Shown piece by piece: positions 1 to 8,508 of a stretch of DNA of 64,000 nucleotides. Every line of letters begins with the position of its first letter. Positions within the stretch are counted from its first letter, which is position 1. A program made the translations under genes and the position numbers. Below the pieces are notes generated by a model. The model was not told where the DNA came from. It did no database searches and saw only the letters and a program-made list of their open reading frames with translations. Source of the DNA: Rhodococcus rhodnii (GTDB lineage Bacteria > Actinomycetota > Actinomycetes > Mycobacteriales > Pseudonocardiaceae); contig JOAA01000044.1 of assembly GCA_000720375.1 (NCBI GenBank), forward strand, positions 1-64,000, written 5' to 3'.

Positions 1-46
1 GGACCAGCTCACGAATCCGCGAGATGGCCTCGTCGGTCAGTGACAT
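1..46 (-). CDS. N-terminus of a GntR/FadR-type regulator (partial)
   Basis: Only the first 15 codons are inside the window; the gene runs off the left edge. The visible start reads MSLTDEAISRIRELV, which matches the usual opening helix of FadR-subfamily GntR regulators, just before the winged-helix domain. It is transcribed away from the GH95 gene on the same strand, so it lies downstream of it and could be its regulator. The family call rests on a short segment only. Confidence 0.45.
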   Translation of the reverse strand, partial: MSLTDEAISRIRELV

Positions 47-140
47 CTCGGCTGATCTCCTGCCACACCTCAGCGGCCGGACGGGTATCGGGCCTGGTCA
101 ATCCCCATCGTAGTGAGGTGCCGGCCGAACGCCTCCACAC

Positions 141-2436
141 TCACCGGGCAGTCGCCCGATAGGTGTGGCCGGACTCGACGGCAAACTCGATCAGATCGGC
201 CTCGGGCCGCTGCGGCTGGATCTGGCCGCCGCTGGTCTCGTCGCGCAACTCGTAGCTGCCGGTGAACATCCGGCTGCGGACCCTGGCAGTGCCGCCGCGG
301 TCGGCAATGAGGGACAGTTCGGAAATCCGGCCATTACTCCACGCGGCACCGACGGTGTATCCGCCACGCCCACGCAAACCCGTGACACGCCCTGCCGGCC
401 AGGCCGGTGGCAGCGCGGGCAGCAGATGCAGTTCGTTGTTGTGGCTGTGCAGCAGCATTTCCGCGATGCCGGAGGTCGCGCCGAAGTTGCCGTCGATCTG
501 GAACGGCGGGTGCAGGTCGAACATGTTGGGCGCGAGCCTTGCCGTCGTCACGAGATCACGGATCAGCTTGTGGGCGCGAGCACCTTCCTCCATCCGCGCC
601 CAGAAGTTGATCTTCCAGGCGAGCGACCAGCCGGTACCGGCGTCGCCGCGCAGCTCCAGGGTCCGGCGGGCGGCCGTGTACAGCTGGGGCGTGCCGCGCT
701 TGGTGATCTGGTTGCTGGGATGCAGACCGTACAGGTGCGAGATGTGCCGATGCCCCGGCTCGGTCTCCACCCAGTCGTAGAGCCACTCCTGGATGTTCCA
801 TGTCCATCGTGGGCCCCGCACACACGCTCGCGTTCGCGTGGTGCGCCAGCTCCGGCGAGTTCGACGGATTGGTCACCAATGTTCTCAGCGTCGGTTCCTC
901 GACCAGGGTGTCCAGAAAGAACTGGGCGGCGCCCTTCATCGCTGGGTAGTTGTCACGCAGGAAACCGAGATCACCGGTGAACCGGTAGTGATCCCAGATC
1001 ATCGTGGCCAGCCAGGCGCCGCCGGTCTGCCACATCCCCCAGAACGCGCCATCGACGACCGAGGATCCCCGCCAGGCGTCGGTGTTGTGATGCGTCACCC
1101 AGCCGCGGGCACCGTACTGCACCTGCGCTGTACGGGCACCGGTCACCGTAAGGTCGTTGACCATCTTGGCCACCGGCTCGAAGCACTCGGCGAGGTTCGT
1201 CGAGCCGGCAGGCCAGTAGTTCATCGGCAGGTTGGCGTTGATGGTGTACTTCGAGTCCCACGACGGGGCCATCTGGTCGTTCCAGATGCCTTGCAGATTG
1301 GCCGGCTGGGTACCCGGCCGCGAGGACGAGATGAGCAGATACCGGCCGTACTGGAACAGCAGGGCGGAGAACTGCGGGTCGTTGACCGAGTTGTGCTGGG
1401 TGATCCGGACGTCGGTCGGCTGGTCGGCCGCTGAGGTGCGGCCGAGGTCGATGGTGGTGCGCCCGAACAGCTTCTGGTAGTCGGCCACGTGACGGGCGCG
1501 AAGCGTGTCGTACGGCGTACCTTGAGCGGAGTTCAGGCGATTGCGGGCGAGTCCCTGGTAGTCACCACCCACGTTCCGGTAGTCGACGTAGCTGGTGCCG
1601 ATCGAGATCAGCAGCGTCACACTGTCCGCATTGGACACTCGAAGCGTGCCGCCTGAGCTGGTGGTGGTCCCGCCGGTGGTGATCGCCCTGGCCAACGCGA
1701 GGAACCTGACCGTTCCAGCGATACCCCGCTGATCGCCGGAACGCCCGTCCAACGCGATCGTCGTGCTGTCCGGACTGGACACAGCCGCCCGCTGCGGTGT
1801 GCTGAACGATGCCGAGAACGAAACGGACCCAGGCGTCTCAGCCGTCAGGCGCACAGCGATCACCTGGTCCGGCGCGCTGGCGATCACCTCTCGCCGGTGC
1901 CGCACGTTGTTCGCCACGTACGTGACAACCGTGGTGGCTGTGGTCAGATCGAGCCACCGCTGGTAGCCGGATATCCCACTCGCACCGGGAAAGGTGAGCC
2001 TGAGGTCGCCAACCGGCTGATAGGCCAGCTGCCCGCCCGGGTTTCCCAGCATCGTCTGGTTGATCAGGTCTTGTGCCTGCGTCCACTGATTGGCGAACAC
2101 CCGCCGCCGGATCTCCGCGAGGTTGGCCGCGCCCCGTGGGTTGCTGTAGTCGTGGGGGCCACCCGCCCAGACCGTGTCCTCGTTGAGCTGCAACCGTTCC
2201 GTGTCGGTGTTGCCGAACACCATCGCGCCGATCCTGCCGTTGCCGATCGGCAACGCCCGAAGCCAGTCCGAGCCAGCCGACCTGTCGTACCACAGCGCCA
2301 GATCGTTGACCGCTCGTACTTCCGGGGGCGCCACCGACCCGGCACGGGCGTCGGCGGCCCATTGACCGGGCAGCAGCATGGCACCCGCACCCGCCGCGCC
2401 GAACTTGATCGCTTGCCGTCGCGTCACATCCGACAT
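141..2436 (-). pseudogene. GH95 alpha-L-fucosidase, internal deletion and frameshift
   Basis: The two halves of a Tat-exported GH95 1,2-alpha-L-fucosidase lie in different frames. The upstream part (2436 to about 810) starts at an ATG six bases after GGAGG, has a Tat signal (TRRQAIKF), the N-terminal beta domain and the catalytic-domain segment INANLPMNYWPAG, and reaches CAGPTMDM. The downstream part (about 805 to 141) resumes at IQEWLYDWVE and carries FQIDGNFG, the region of the catalytic Asp. Family members normally have about 45-55 residues between these two points; here they are absent and the frame changes. The first frame would run on to 556 as nonsense. Either a genuine pseudogene or an assembly error at about 800-815. 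The enzyme would have released terminal fucose from plant xyloglucan or glycans. Confidence 0.85.
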
Positions 2437-2589
2437 GTCCATCCTCCAGTCAGACGGCTCGGGCGGCGTCCCGGATGCCGCCGAGGAGCGTGCGGGGGAA
2501 TCATGCGTCCGAATAGGACAGTGGCGCGAGACAGGTGGACGAGAAGAGCGGAACCCGGAAGCCGCGCCAACACGCACCGCCATCCAACA

Positions 2590-2716
2590 AGACATCATAT
2601 GTCTGCGTCATTCCATGTCAAGCGTAGCCATGCAAGCCACCAAGCATCGGTTGTACAGACGGGCAATCCGAGGTGCGTTTCGATACTTTCGAAGCAGAGC
2701 TACATGCAGACATATG
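2590..2716 (-). promoter_or_regulatory. Promoter and operator-like repeats for the GH95 gene
   Basis: On the minus strand TTGACA (2621-2616) and TATGAT (2599-2594) are separated by 16 bases, a canonical sigma70-type promoter about 150 bases upstream of the GH95 start. The palindrome AGACATCATATGTCT (2590-2604) covers the -10 box. CATATGTCTGC (2596-2606) recurs as a perfect inverted copy, GCAGACATATG (2706-2716), about 100 bases away, which suggests paired operator sites. A further TTCGA-N5-TCGAA repeat (2679-2693) and the palindrome ATGACGTCAT (2714-2723) lie between and beside them. The regulator is unknown. Confidence 0.55.
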
Positions 2717-2723
2717 ACGTCAT

Positions 2724-3274
2724 GATGGAAACGCTATCGGTCCACTAGGGACAACTGACGCTGCGCATGCCAGTACGGCATCATCTTGTTCACGCTCACA
2801 TTCAACTGGCCGGTGGCGAAACCCACCGCATCAACAAGATCGATCGGCGCCCATCGTCACGGCAAACTTCGGTTGCCAGGGCGATCTGAACGATCCTCCC
2901 GACGTGATCGTGATGTTAGCGCTCACAACTTTCGTTGACTGCCGATACCAGTAGCGCTACATTGGCCCGAAGTCAAGGTCACGGGCCGAGGTGTCACCCG
3001 CCCCGCCGGGCTACCCGCCGCGACCATCCGTCAACGATGACGTTGGAGACTTTCGATGCGAGGAAATTCCTGCGCCGCGCCTCTCCATCCGCCCGCGCGC
3101 CGACGTCCGGGCGCTCCACCGAACGCGCCAAGGTCGCGCCCGCCAGGGTGACACACCGCGCTTTCGGCCGCGTCCTGCAGCGCGACGCCGATCGCGATTC
3201 CTCTTCCCCAGTCCGGTTCACCGTCGACGGCCGGGCTGCTCACACTCGCTCACCTTCCCTGCATTGAAGGTCCT
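2724..3274. other. Intergenic region between GH95 and the hemicellulase operon
   Basis: No convincing gene. It holds the operon promoter (separate entry) and a long leader of about 300 bases before the first hemicellulase gene. A 40-codon minus-strand open stretch (2734-2856) containing GFATGQLNVSVNKMMPYW looks protein-like but was not recognised and has no clear start; it may be a gene remnant. Confidence 0.4.
2914..2963 (+). promoter_or_regulatory. LacI-type operators and promoter of the hemicellulase operon
   Basis: TTGACT (2935-2940) and TACATT (2958-2963) with a 17-base spacer form a good actinobacterial housekeeping promoter. The near-palindrome TGTTAGCGCTCACA (2914-2927) lies just upstream of the -35 and the perfect palindrome GTAGCGCTAC (2951-2960) lies inside the spacer, reaching the -10. 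The centres are 35 bp apart. AGCGCT-centred palindromes are typical of LacI-family sugar repressors, so the operon is probably repressed in the absence of arabinose or xylose oligomers. No LacI gene is in the window. Confidence 0.6.
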
Positions 3275-4996
3275 ATGAACCCGATGACCAAACTGCGGGC
3301 CGCTTTGTCAGCGACCGTGTTGCTCACCGCGCTGTGCGCGCATTCCGCGGAAGCCACGCCGTCCATCAAGGACGCCAGTGGTGGCGGGCTCGCCGATCCC
3401 GTACGGATCATGCCGTTGGGTGACTCGATCACCCACGGTGGCTCGATCGGCGGCTATCGCCTCGACCTCGGCACGAAACTACGTGCCGCCGGGCGCACGA
3501 TCGACTTCGTCGGCTCCATGACCGACGGTCCGGCGAGCATGCCCGACCGCAATCACGAAGGCCATCCCGGCTGGACGATCGCCCAGATCGACGCCAACGT
3601 GGTGAACTGGCTGCGCACGTACAACCCGCGCACGATCCTGCTGCACATCGGCACCAACGACATGTACGGCAGCGATCCGGCGGGCGCCCCGCGACGACTG
3701 TCCACTTTGATCGACCGGATCACGGCCCAGTCGCCGAACTCCGACCTGTTCGTGGCGACGATCATCCCGATCCGGTTCGCTGACCAAACCGTGCGGAACT
3801 TCAACAACGCCGTCAAACCGATGGTGCGTGCCAAGGCCTCCGCGGGCAAGCGCGTTCACCTGGTCGACATGTATCCCTCGGTGCCGGTCGCGGACCTGCC
3901 CGACGGCATCCATCCCAATGCCGCCGGCTACAGCAAGATGGCCACCACTTGGTACAACGCCTTGCGATCCGTGCCGGGCAGCACCAACTCCGGCGAAACC
4001 TCCACTGCCGGCGGCACGGACTTCGTCCAGGGGCCTGGCGGGCTGCCCAACAGCTTCCGCTGGTCGTCCAGTGGCGTGTTGATCAGCCCGAAACCGGACT
4101 CCAGCCACCAGCCGGTGTCGGTCAAGGACCCGAGTGTCGTCTACCACAACGGCAAGTACCACGTGTTCGCGTCGATATACACCAACGGCTACAACATGAT
4201 CTACACCAGTTTCAGCGACTGGTCCCAAGCATCCTCCGCACCGCACTACTACCTCGACCGCTCGGGGATCGGATCCGGCTATCGCGCCGCGCCACAGGTG
4301 TTCTACTTCGCTCCGCAGCGCCTGTGGTACCTGGTGTACCAGACCGGTGCGGGTGGCTCGTACTCCACCACGACGGACATCAGCCGCCCGGAAACCTGGT
4401 CGGCGCCCAGGAACTTCTACTCGTCGATGCCGCAGATCATCCGGGACAATATCGGCAACGGCTACTGGGTCGACTTCTGGAACGTCTGTGACTCCGCCAA
4501 GTGCTACCTGTTCTCGTCCGACGACAACGGGCACCTCTACCGCTCCGAGACCACGCTCGCCAACTTCCCCAACGGCTTCACCAACACGGTGATCGCCATG
4601 CAGGACCCCAACCGCAACAAGCTGTTCGAGGCGGCCAACGTCTACAAGATCCAAGGAAGCAACACCTATCTGCTTGTCCATGAGGCGATCGGATCCGACG
4701 GGCGCCGTTGGTTCCGGTCATGGACCGCGCCCGCCATCATCGGCCCGTGGACCGCACTGGCCGACACCGAGTCCAACCCGTTCGCCAGGGCCAACAACGT
4801 GACGTTCCCGAGCGGACAGTGGACCCGGGACATCAGCCACGGCGAGATGATCCGCTCGGGCACCGACCAGATCATGGAAATCAGCCCCTGCGACCTGCGG
4901 TACGTCTACCAAGGACTCAATCCGAACGCGGGCGGCGAATACAACCGGCTGCCCTGGCGCCTCGGCCTGCTCACCCAGACCAACTCCGCCTGCTGA
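3275..4996 (+). CDS. Secreted CE3-type esterase fused to GH62 arabinofuranosidase
   Basis: A 573-residue bifunctional enzyme. Residues 1-27 are a Sec signal peptide. Residues about 43-233 form an SGNH/CE3-like esterase: GDSITHG with nucleophile Ser51, GTND at 126-129 and a DGIHP block with Asp210 and His213, as in acetyl-xylan esterases. After a Ser/Thr/Gly linker, residues about 258-573 match GH62 alpha-L-arabinofuranosidase: VKDPSVV with the likely catalytic base Asp285, YWVDFWN, and HGEM with the likely acid. It would remove acetyl and arabinosyl groups from arabinoxylan outside the cell. The ATG follows GAAGG by four bases. It is first in a three-gene operon with two GH43 enzymes. Confidence 0.88.
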   Translation: MNPMTKLRAALSATVLLTALCAHSAEATPSIKDASGGGLADPVRIMPLGDSITHGGSIGGYRLDLGTKLRAAGRTIDFVGSMTDGPASMPDRNHEGHPGWTIAQIDANVVNWLRTYNPRTILLHIGTNDMYGSDPAGAPRRLSTLIDRITAQSPNSDLFVATIIPIRFADQTVRNFNNAVKPMVRAKASAGKRVHLVDMYPSVPVADLPDGIHPNAAGYSKMATTWYNALRSVPGSTNSGETSTAGGTDFVQGPGGLPNSFRWSSSGVLISPKPDSSHQPVSVKDPSVVYHNGKYHVFASIYTNGYNMIYTSFSDWSQASSAPHYYLDRSGIGSGYRAAPQVFYFAPQRLWYLVYQTGAGGSYSTTTDISRPETWSAPRNFYSSMPQIIRDNIGNGYWVDFWNVCDSAKCYLFSSDDNGHLYRSETTLANFPNGFTNTVIAMQDPNRNKLFEAANVYKIQGSNTYLLVHEAIGSDGRRWFRSWTAPAIIGPWTALADTESNPFARANNVTFPSGQWTRDISHGEMIRSGTDQIMEISPCDLRYVYQGLNPNAGGEYNRLPWRLGLLTQTNSAC

Positions 4997-5027
4997 CCTC
5001 GGGCATCGAATTCCGAAAGGGAATCCC

Positions 5028-6620
5028 ATGTCACGTCAACGCCTCCGGGCACTTGGCGCCTCGGTCGCCGCCGTGCTCGGACTGATGGCAGGGCCGTCCG
5101 CACAGGCAGGCGCGGACGACGCCCAGCCTGCGGCGAACTTCACCAACCCGGTTCTCTGGCAGGATTTCGCGGACATCGACATCTTGCGCGTGGACGACAC
5201 GTACTACTACTCGGCGTCCACAATGCACTACTCCCCCGGCGCACCGATCCTGCGGTCCTATGACCTGGTCAACTGGGAGTTCGCCGGTCACTCCGTGCCC
5301 CGGCTGGACTTCGGCGCCAAGTACGACATGAGCGGTGGTCGCGGCTACGTGCGCGGCATCTGGGCGTCGTTCCTAAACTACCGCAAGAGCAACAAGACGT
5401 TCTACTGGGGCGGCTGCATCGACTTCGCCAGGACCTATATCCACACCGCGACCGCCGTAGACGGCCAATGGTCCCGGCACACCACCATCAACAAGTGCTA
5501 CTACGACGCTGGAATGCTGGTCGACGACAACGACACGATGTACATCGCGTACGGCAACTCGAACATCAGCGTCGCGCAGCTTTCACCGGACGGTAAGACC
5601 GAAGTCCGCTCACAGCAGGTCTTCACCACACCTCAGAACATCGGAACCCTTGAGGGCGCGCGCTTCTACAAGCGCAACGGCAACTACTACATCTTCCTCA
5701 CCCGGCCCGCCAACGGCCAGTACATTCTCAAGGCCAGCAACCCGTTCGGTCCGTACACCCTGCAGCAGGTGCTGCTGGACATGCCTGGCCCGATCGCCGG
5801 TGGCGGTGTGCCGCACCAGGGCGGCCTGGTGCAGACGCAGAACGGCGACTGGTACTACATGGCGTTCGTCGACTCGTATCCCGGCGGGCGCGTGCCAGTA
5901 CTCGCTCCGATCACGTGGACGTCCGACGGATGGCCGCGCATCCAGACCGTGAACAATGCCTGGGGCGCCAGCTATCCGATGCCCTTGCCGCCGCGTCCGG
6001 TGAAACCGATGACAGGCGTGGACACCTTCAGCGGCACGACTCTCGGCCCGCAGTGGGAGTGGAACCACAACCCAGACACCAGCAAGTACTCGGTCAACAA
6101 CGGGCTGCGCCTGCAGACGGCGACCGTGACCAACGACCTGTACTCGGCCCGGAACACGCTCACCCACCGCATCCAGGGCCCGTCGTCCACCGGCACAGTC
6201 ACTCTTGACCTCTCGTCCATGCGGGACGGTGACCGGACCGGCTTGGCCATGCTGCGCGATTCGTCGGCATGGATCGGGGTCAAACGGGATGGCGGTCGCA
6301 ACCGGGTCGTCATGGTCAACAACCTGACCATGGACAACAACTGGAACACCACCGGCACCGGTACCGAGGTCGCGAGCGCGGGCTTGTCGGCGACGAGAAT
6401 CTGGTTGCGCGCCAATGCCGACATCCGGCCAGGGGCAGGACGTCAGGCGCGGTTCTCCTACAGCACCGACGGCGTGAACTTCACTCCACTTGGCCCGGCG
6501 TTCACGCTCAAGAACGCGTGGCAGTTCTTCATGGGCTACCGCTTCGGCATCTTCAACCACGCCACCAGTTCCCTCGGCGGAGCGGTCACCGTGCAGCGAT
6601 TCGAACTCGCCACTCCCTGA
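5028..6620 (+). CDS. Secreted GH43 beta-xylosidase/arabinofuranosidase
   Basis: A 530-residue secreted enzyme with a signal peptide of about 27 residues (cleavage near AQA-GA). The five-bladed propeller starts at NPVLWQDFADIDI, whose Asp is the likely general base, and ends near residue 325. The last 200 residues (DTFSGTTLGPQWEW onward) match the concanavalin-like C-terminal domain found in GH43 xylosidases. It probably cleaves xylosyl or arabinosyl side units exposed by the upstream CE3-GH62 enzyme. GAAAGGGA ends five bases before the ATG, and the 31-base gap to the previous gene supports co-transcription. Exact substrate is not decided by the sequence. Confidence 0.87.
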   Translation: MSRQRLRALGASVAAVLGLMAGPSAQAGADDAQPAANFTNPVLWQDFADIDILRVDDTYYYSASTMHYSPGAPILRSYDLVNWEFAGHSVPRLDFGAKYDMSGGRGYVRGIWASFLNYRKSNKTFYWGGCIDFARTYIHTATAVDGQWSRHTTINKCYYDAGMLVDDNDTMYIAYGNSNISVAQLSPDGKTEVRSQQVFTTPQNIGTLEGARFYKRNGNYYIFLTRPANGQYILKASNPFGPYTLQQVLLDMPGPIAGGGVPHQGGLVQTQNGDWYYMAFVDSYPGGRVPVLAPITWTSDGWPRIQTVNNAWGASYPMPLPPRPVKPMTGVDTFSGTTLGPQWEWNHNPDTSKYSVNNGLRLQTATVTNDLYSARNTLTHRIQGPSSTGTVTLDLSSMRDGDRTGLAMLRDSSAWIGVKRDGGRNRVVMVNNLTMDNNWNTTGTGTEVASAGLSATRIWLRANADIRPGAGRQARFSYSTDGVNFTPLGPAFTLKNAWQFFMGYRFGIFNHATSSLGGAVTVQRFELATP

Positions 6621-6704
6621 CCTCTGCAGTCCGGCAATCGAACCTCAGCGAGCAGCACGACACCACCTTCCGCGTCACTCCCCGTTCTCCTCTGGAGGTT
6701 GACT

Positions 6705-8069
6705 GTGCGATACGCCATTCGTAAGGCGGTCGCCTGGACCGTCGGCATTTTCTGTGCCGTTGTGGTGTTCCCGGCGGTCGCTGTCGCTGACAATCCCATC
6801 GTCCAACACATCTACACTGCCGACCCCGCTCCGATGGTCCACAACGGCCGGGTATACCTCTACACCGGACATGACGAGGACGGCTCCACGACCTTCACGA
6901 TGAAGGAATGGCGGGTGTGGTCGTCCGCGGACATGGTGAACTGGACCGACCACGGCTCCCCGATGAGCCTGGCCACGTTCTCATGGGCGAGCACGAACGC
7001 ATGGGCAGGCCACACCATCCAACGGAACGGAATGTTCTACTGGTACGTCCCGGTGACCAACCGGGCGACCGGCAGGATGGCCATCGGAGTCGGCGTTTCC
7101 AACAGTCCCACAGGTCCTTTCCGGGACGCCCTCGGACGTCCGTTGGTGGAGAACGGTGAGATCGACCCCGCCGCCTTCATCGACGACAACGGACAAGCCT
7201 ACCTGTACTGGGGCAACCCCAACCTCTGGTACGTGCGCCTGAACCCCGACATGATCTCGTACTCCGGCAGCGCGACCCGAATCCCCCTCACCACCGCCGG
7301 ATTCGGCACCCGTACCGGCAACCCGAGCAGGCCGACCCTCTATGAGGAAGCTCCCTGGGTCTACAAGCGCAACGGCCTGTACTACAACGTGTTCGCGGCG
7401 CAGTGCTGCTCCGAGTTCATCGCCTACTCGACAGCGCCCGGCCCCACTGGACCGTGGACCTATCGAGGAACGGTCATGCCCACCCAAGGCCGCAGCTTCA
7501 CCAACCATGCGGGCATCGTCGACTACAAGGGATCTTCGTACTTCTTCTACCACAACGGCGCACTACCGGGCGGCAGCGGTTACACGCGCTCGGTCGCCGT
7601 GGAGAAGTTCGCCTACAACGCCGACGGCACCATCCCGATGATGACCATGACCACGTCGGGGCCGCCTCCCGCGGACACGCTGAATCCCTATGCCCGTCAA
7701 GAAGCCGAAACGATCGCCTGGGGATCCGGCATCGAAACCGAGCCCGCCGGCGAAGGCACCATGAACGTGGGGTGGATCGAGAACGGCGACTGGATCAAGG
7801 TCAAGGCCGTCGCTTTCGGCGCAGGCGCGAAGTCCTTCACCGCCAGGGTCGCCTCAGGAGCCGGGGGCGGTACCGTCGAACTGCGGCTCGGCAACGAGAA
7901 CGGCTCCGTTGTCGGACGATGCGCCGTCCCTGGTACCGGCGGATGGCAGAACTGGACGAACGTCTCCTGCCCGGTCTCCGGTGCGACCGGGACGCAGGAG
8001 TTGTTCCTCAGGTTCACCGGCGGCAGCGGCTATCTGCTCAACATGAACTGGTGGCAGTTCACCAGCTGA
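6705..8069 (+). CDS. Secreted GH43 enzyme with CBM6 domain
   Basis: The GTG at 6705 is preferred because GGAGG ends six bases upstream; an in-frame TTG at 6699 directly abuts GGAGG. The protein (454 residues) has a signal peptide ending near AVA-DN, then a GH43 propeller opening with YTADPAPMV and containing EIDPAAFIDDNG. Its resemblance is to arabinoxylan arabinofuranohydrolases. The C-terminal 120 residues (ARQEAETIAWGSGIETE onward) are a CBM6 carbohydrate-binding module, with the usual aromatic residues and the closing MNWWQF. It completes the operon for arabinoxylan debranching. Subfamily and substrate need experiment. Confidence 0.87.
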   Translation: MRYAIRKAVAWTVGIFCAVVVFPAVAVADNPIVQHIYTADPAPMVHNGRVYLYTGHDEDGSTTFTMKEWRVWSSADMVNWTDHGSPMSLATFSWASTNAWAGHTIQRNGMFYWYVPVTNRATGRMAIGVGVSNSPTGPFRDALGRPLVENGEIDPAAFIDDNGQAYLYWGNPNLWYVRLNPDMISYSGSATRIPLTTAGFGTRTGNPSRPTLYEEAPWVYKRNGLYYNVFAAQCCSEFIAYSTAPGPTGPWTYRGTVMPTQGRSFTNHAGIVDYKGSSYFFYHNGALPGGSGYTRSVAVEKFAYNADGTIPMMTMTTSGPPPADTLNPYARQEAETIAWGSGIETEPAGEGTMNVGWIENGDWIKVKAVAFGAGAKSFTARVASGAGGGTVELRLGNENGSVVGRCAVPGTGGWQNWTNVSCPVSGATGTQELFLRFTGGSGYLLNMNWWQFTS

Positions 8070-8240
8070 CTGGCGAGCAGAGTCCGCTGTGGCGTCCCGA
8101 TCACCGTCGCCACTTGGCCCTGCGCGTGCCGAAACCTCATCCGCGCCGGTCAGATCGGATTGCCGACATCGAATCCAGCCGCTGCCGGCCACGCGGCCAC
8201 TGCGGCAAGATGATCGGCCGTGCTGGTCCGAACAGGACAG

Positions 8241-8276
8241 AGGCCGGGGAGGTGGTTCAGGACCACTCCCCCGGCC
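8241..8276. terminator. Hairpin terminator between convergent units
   Basis: AGGCCGGGG and CCCCGGCCT arms (9 bp) extend through a two-base mismatch into a further GTGGT/ACCAC pairing, around a TCAGG loop. It lies 170 bases after the CBM6 gene and directly beyond the stop of a minus-strand gene remnant, so it could serve either direction. Confidence 0.6.
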
Positions 8277-8280
8277 TGTT

Positions 8281-8367
8281 CTATCTCACGGGCAACGGGT
8301 TGCCTGCCGCGTCGTAGCCAGTGATGTCCGTGAGCATCGTCGTGGACGACACATCGGCCAGCGGAAA
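8281..8367 (-). pseudogene. C-terminal remnant of an unidentified protein
   Basis: A 28-codon minus-strand segment ending at TAG reads like a protein C-terminus (LADVSSTTMLTDITGYDAAG then NPLPVR) and sits right before a strong hairpin. There is no start codon with a ribosome site, and the frame closes upstream at a TGA. This suggests the tail of a lost secreted or cell-surface protein. The family is not recognised. An overlapping plus-strand 48-codon frame (from 8322) also exists; at most one is real. The rest of 8070-8508 holds no gene. Confidence 0.3.
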
Positions 8368-8508
8368 TCAGATCCACCAGGCGATGGACGACCTGGCGTG
8401 CGGCAAGGACTACTTCGTGGCAGTCAAGCCGTTCGCGACCAAGTCGCACGCGAGCGCCGTCGGCTGATACCCGCGCGGACCGCCGCATCCAGCGACGTCA
8501 ACGCCGGC

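Noticed and set aside
165..980. Long plus-strand frame over the GH95 remnant
   Set aside because: It is antisense to recognisable GH95 sequence, and its translation has no family-like pattern; high GC content makes such shadow frames common.
2935..3267. 110-codon frame in the leader of the hemicellulase operon
   Set aside because: Arg/Pro-rich translation without a ribosome site; it starts inside the promoter -35 region.
8322..8468. 48-codon plus-strand frame after the CBM6 gene
   Set aside because: No ribosome site, overlaps a more protein-like minus-strand remnant and a terminator region.
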